Source of the DNA: Streptomyces graminofaciens
GTDB lineage: Bacteria > Actinomycetota > Actinomycetes > Streptomycetales > Streptomycetaceae
NCBI RefSeq assembly: GCF_030294945.1
Contig: NZ_AP018448.1
Location: forward strand, 1,054,001-1,118,000
Length of the DNA stretch: 64,000 nucleotides
Direction: 5' to 3'
Shown here piece after piece: positions 63,954 through 64,000 of this stretch. A program made the position numbers and the translations under genes. Position 1 is the first letter of the stretch, and every line of letters begins with the position of its first letter. The notes beneath the pieces were generated by a model. That model was not told the origin of the DNA. It did not search any database and was given only the letters and a program-made list of their open reading frames with translations.

Positions 63954-64000
63954 ATGAGAGGGCCAAACCGACGACAGCTGTACGCGGAGCAGACCCGGGC
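63954..64000 (+). CDS. TetR family regulator (partial, N-terminus)
   Basis: Only the first 15 residues are in the window: MRGPNRRQLYAEQTR. This is the typical start of TetR regulators (RRELYAxQTR). The rest lies beyond the right edge. It diverges from the saccharopine-dehydrogenase-like gene and the palindrome at 63921-63933. Confidence 0.6.
   Translation, partial: MRGPNRRQLYAEQTR

Overview
The window is high-GC DNA with GTG/TTG starts, GGAGG-type ribosome sites, many GTGA/ATGA stop-start overlaps, sugar ABC permeases without a local ATPase, F420/deazaflavin-type enzymes and a four-gene conservon. This points to a Streptomyces or close actinomycete chromosome, probably an accessory or arm-like region because it carries many regulators, catabolic operons and decayed genes.

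Layout. 1-5.9 kb: a sugar ABC importer operon (binding lipoprotein plus two permeases, the second cut by the window edge) diverges from a 2-hydroxyacid dehydrogenase; then a MerR regulator diverges from a quinone-type oxidoreductase. 5.9-16.2 kb: an IclR regulator diverges from a tightly packed seven-gene operon: acetoacetyl-CoA synthetase, a split PEP-synthase/phenylphosphate-synthase-like pair, biotin carrier, biotin carboxylase, carboxyltransferase and HAD phosphatase. Read together these look like a phosphorylate-then-carboxylate route that feeds a CoA ligase; it is the strongest candidate for an undescribed system. 16.3-18.1 kb: aldo/keto reductase with divergent TetR and a perfect palindromic operator. 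18.4-23.9 kb: an orphan sugar-binding lipoprotein facing a conservon (CvnA-D).

23.9-32.9 kb: a decayed stretch (inverted UvrD helicase halves, an OLD-family nuclease broken in several frames, an MFS tail) surrounding a run of redox enzymes on the minus strand (NAD(P)H oxidoreductase, aldo/keto reductase, deazaflavin enzyme, SDR, a frameshifted SDR) that faces an XRE regulator. 33.0-38.8 kb: a translationally coupled catabolic operon (CocE-type hydrolase, acyl-CoA ligase, enoyl-CoA hydratase, SDR) and its TetR regulator, both carrying the same 28-bp operator. 39.3-50.4 kb: a PaoABC-like molybdenum hydroxylase operon with XdhC, an MFS exporter, a double Lrp regulator, an SDR and an XRE regulator; three of these promoters share one operator-like motif and two share about 104 bp of homologous leader.

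50.6-54.5 kb: TetR, F420-type NADP oxidoreductase, nitroreductase, and then fragments (luciferase-like tail, molybdenum hydroxylase remnant) ended by nested insertions: a 275-bp mini-element and an IS5-family element. 55.7-64 kb: MarR; acyl-CoA dehydrogenase diverging from an HSDL2-like SDR; a decayed TetR; an amidase; a broken FadD ligase; dihydrolipoyl dehydrogenase; a saccharopine-dehydrogenase-like reductase diverging from a TetR cut by the right edge. No tRNA, rRNA or CRISPR array was seen. Functions are read from motifs and family resemblance only; no database search was run.
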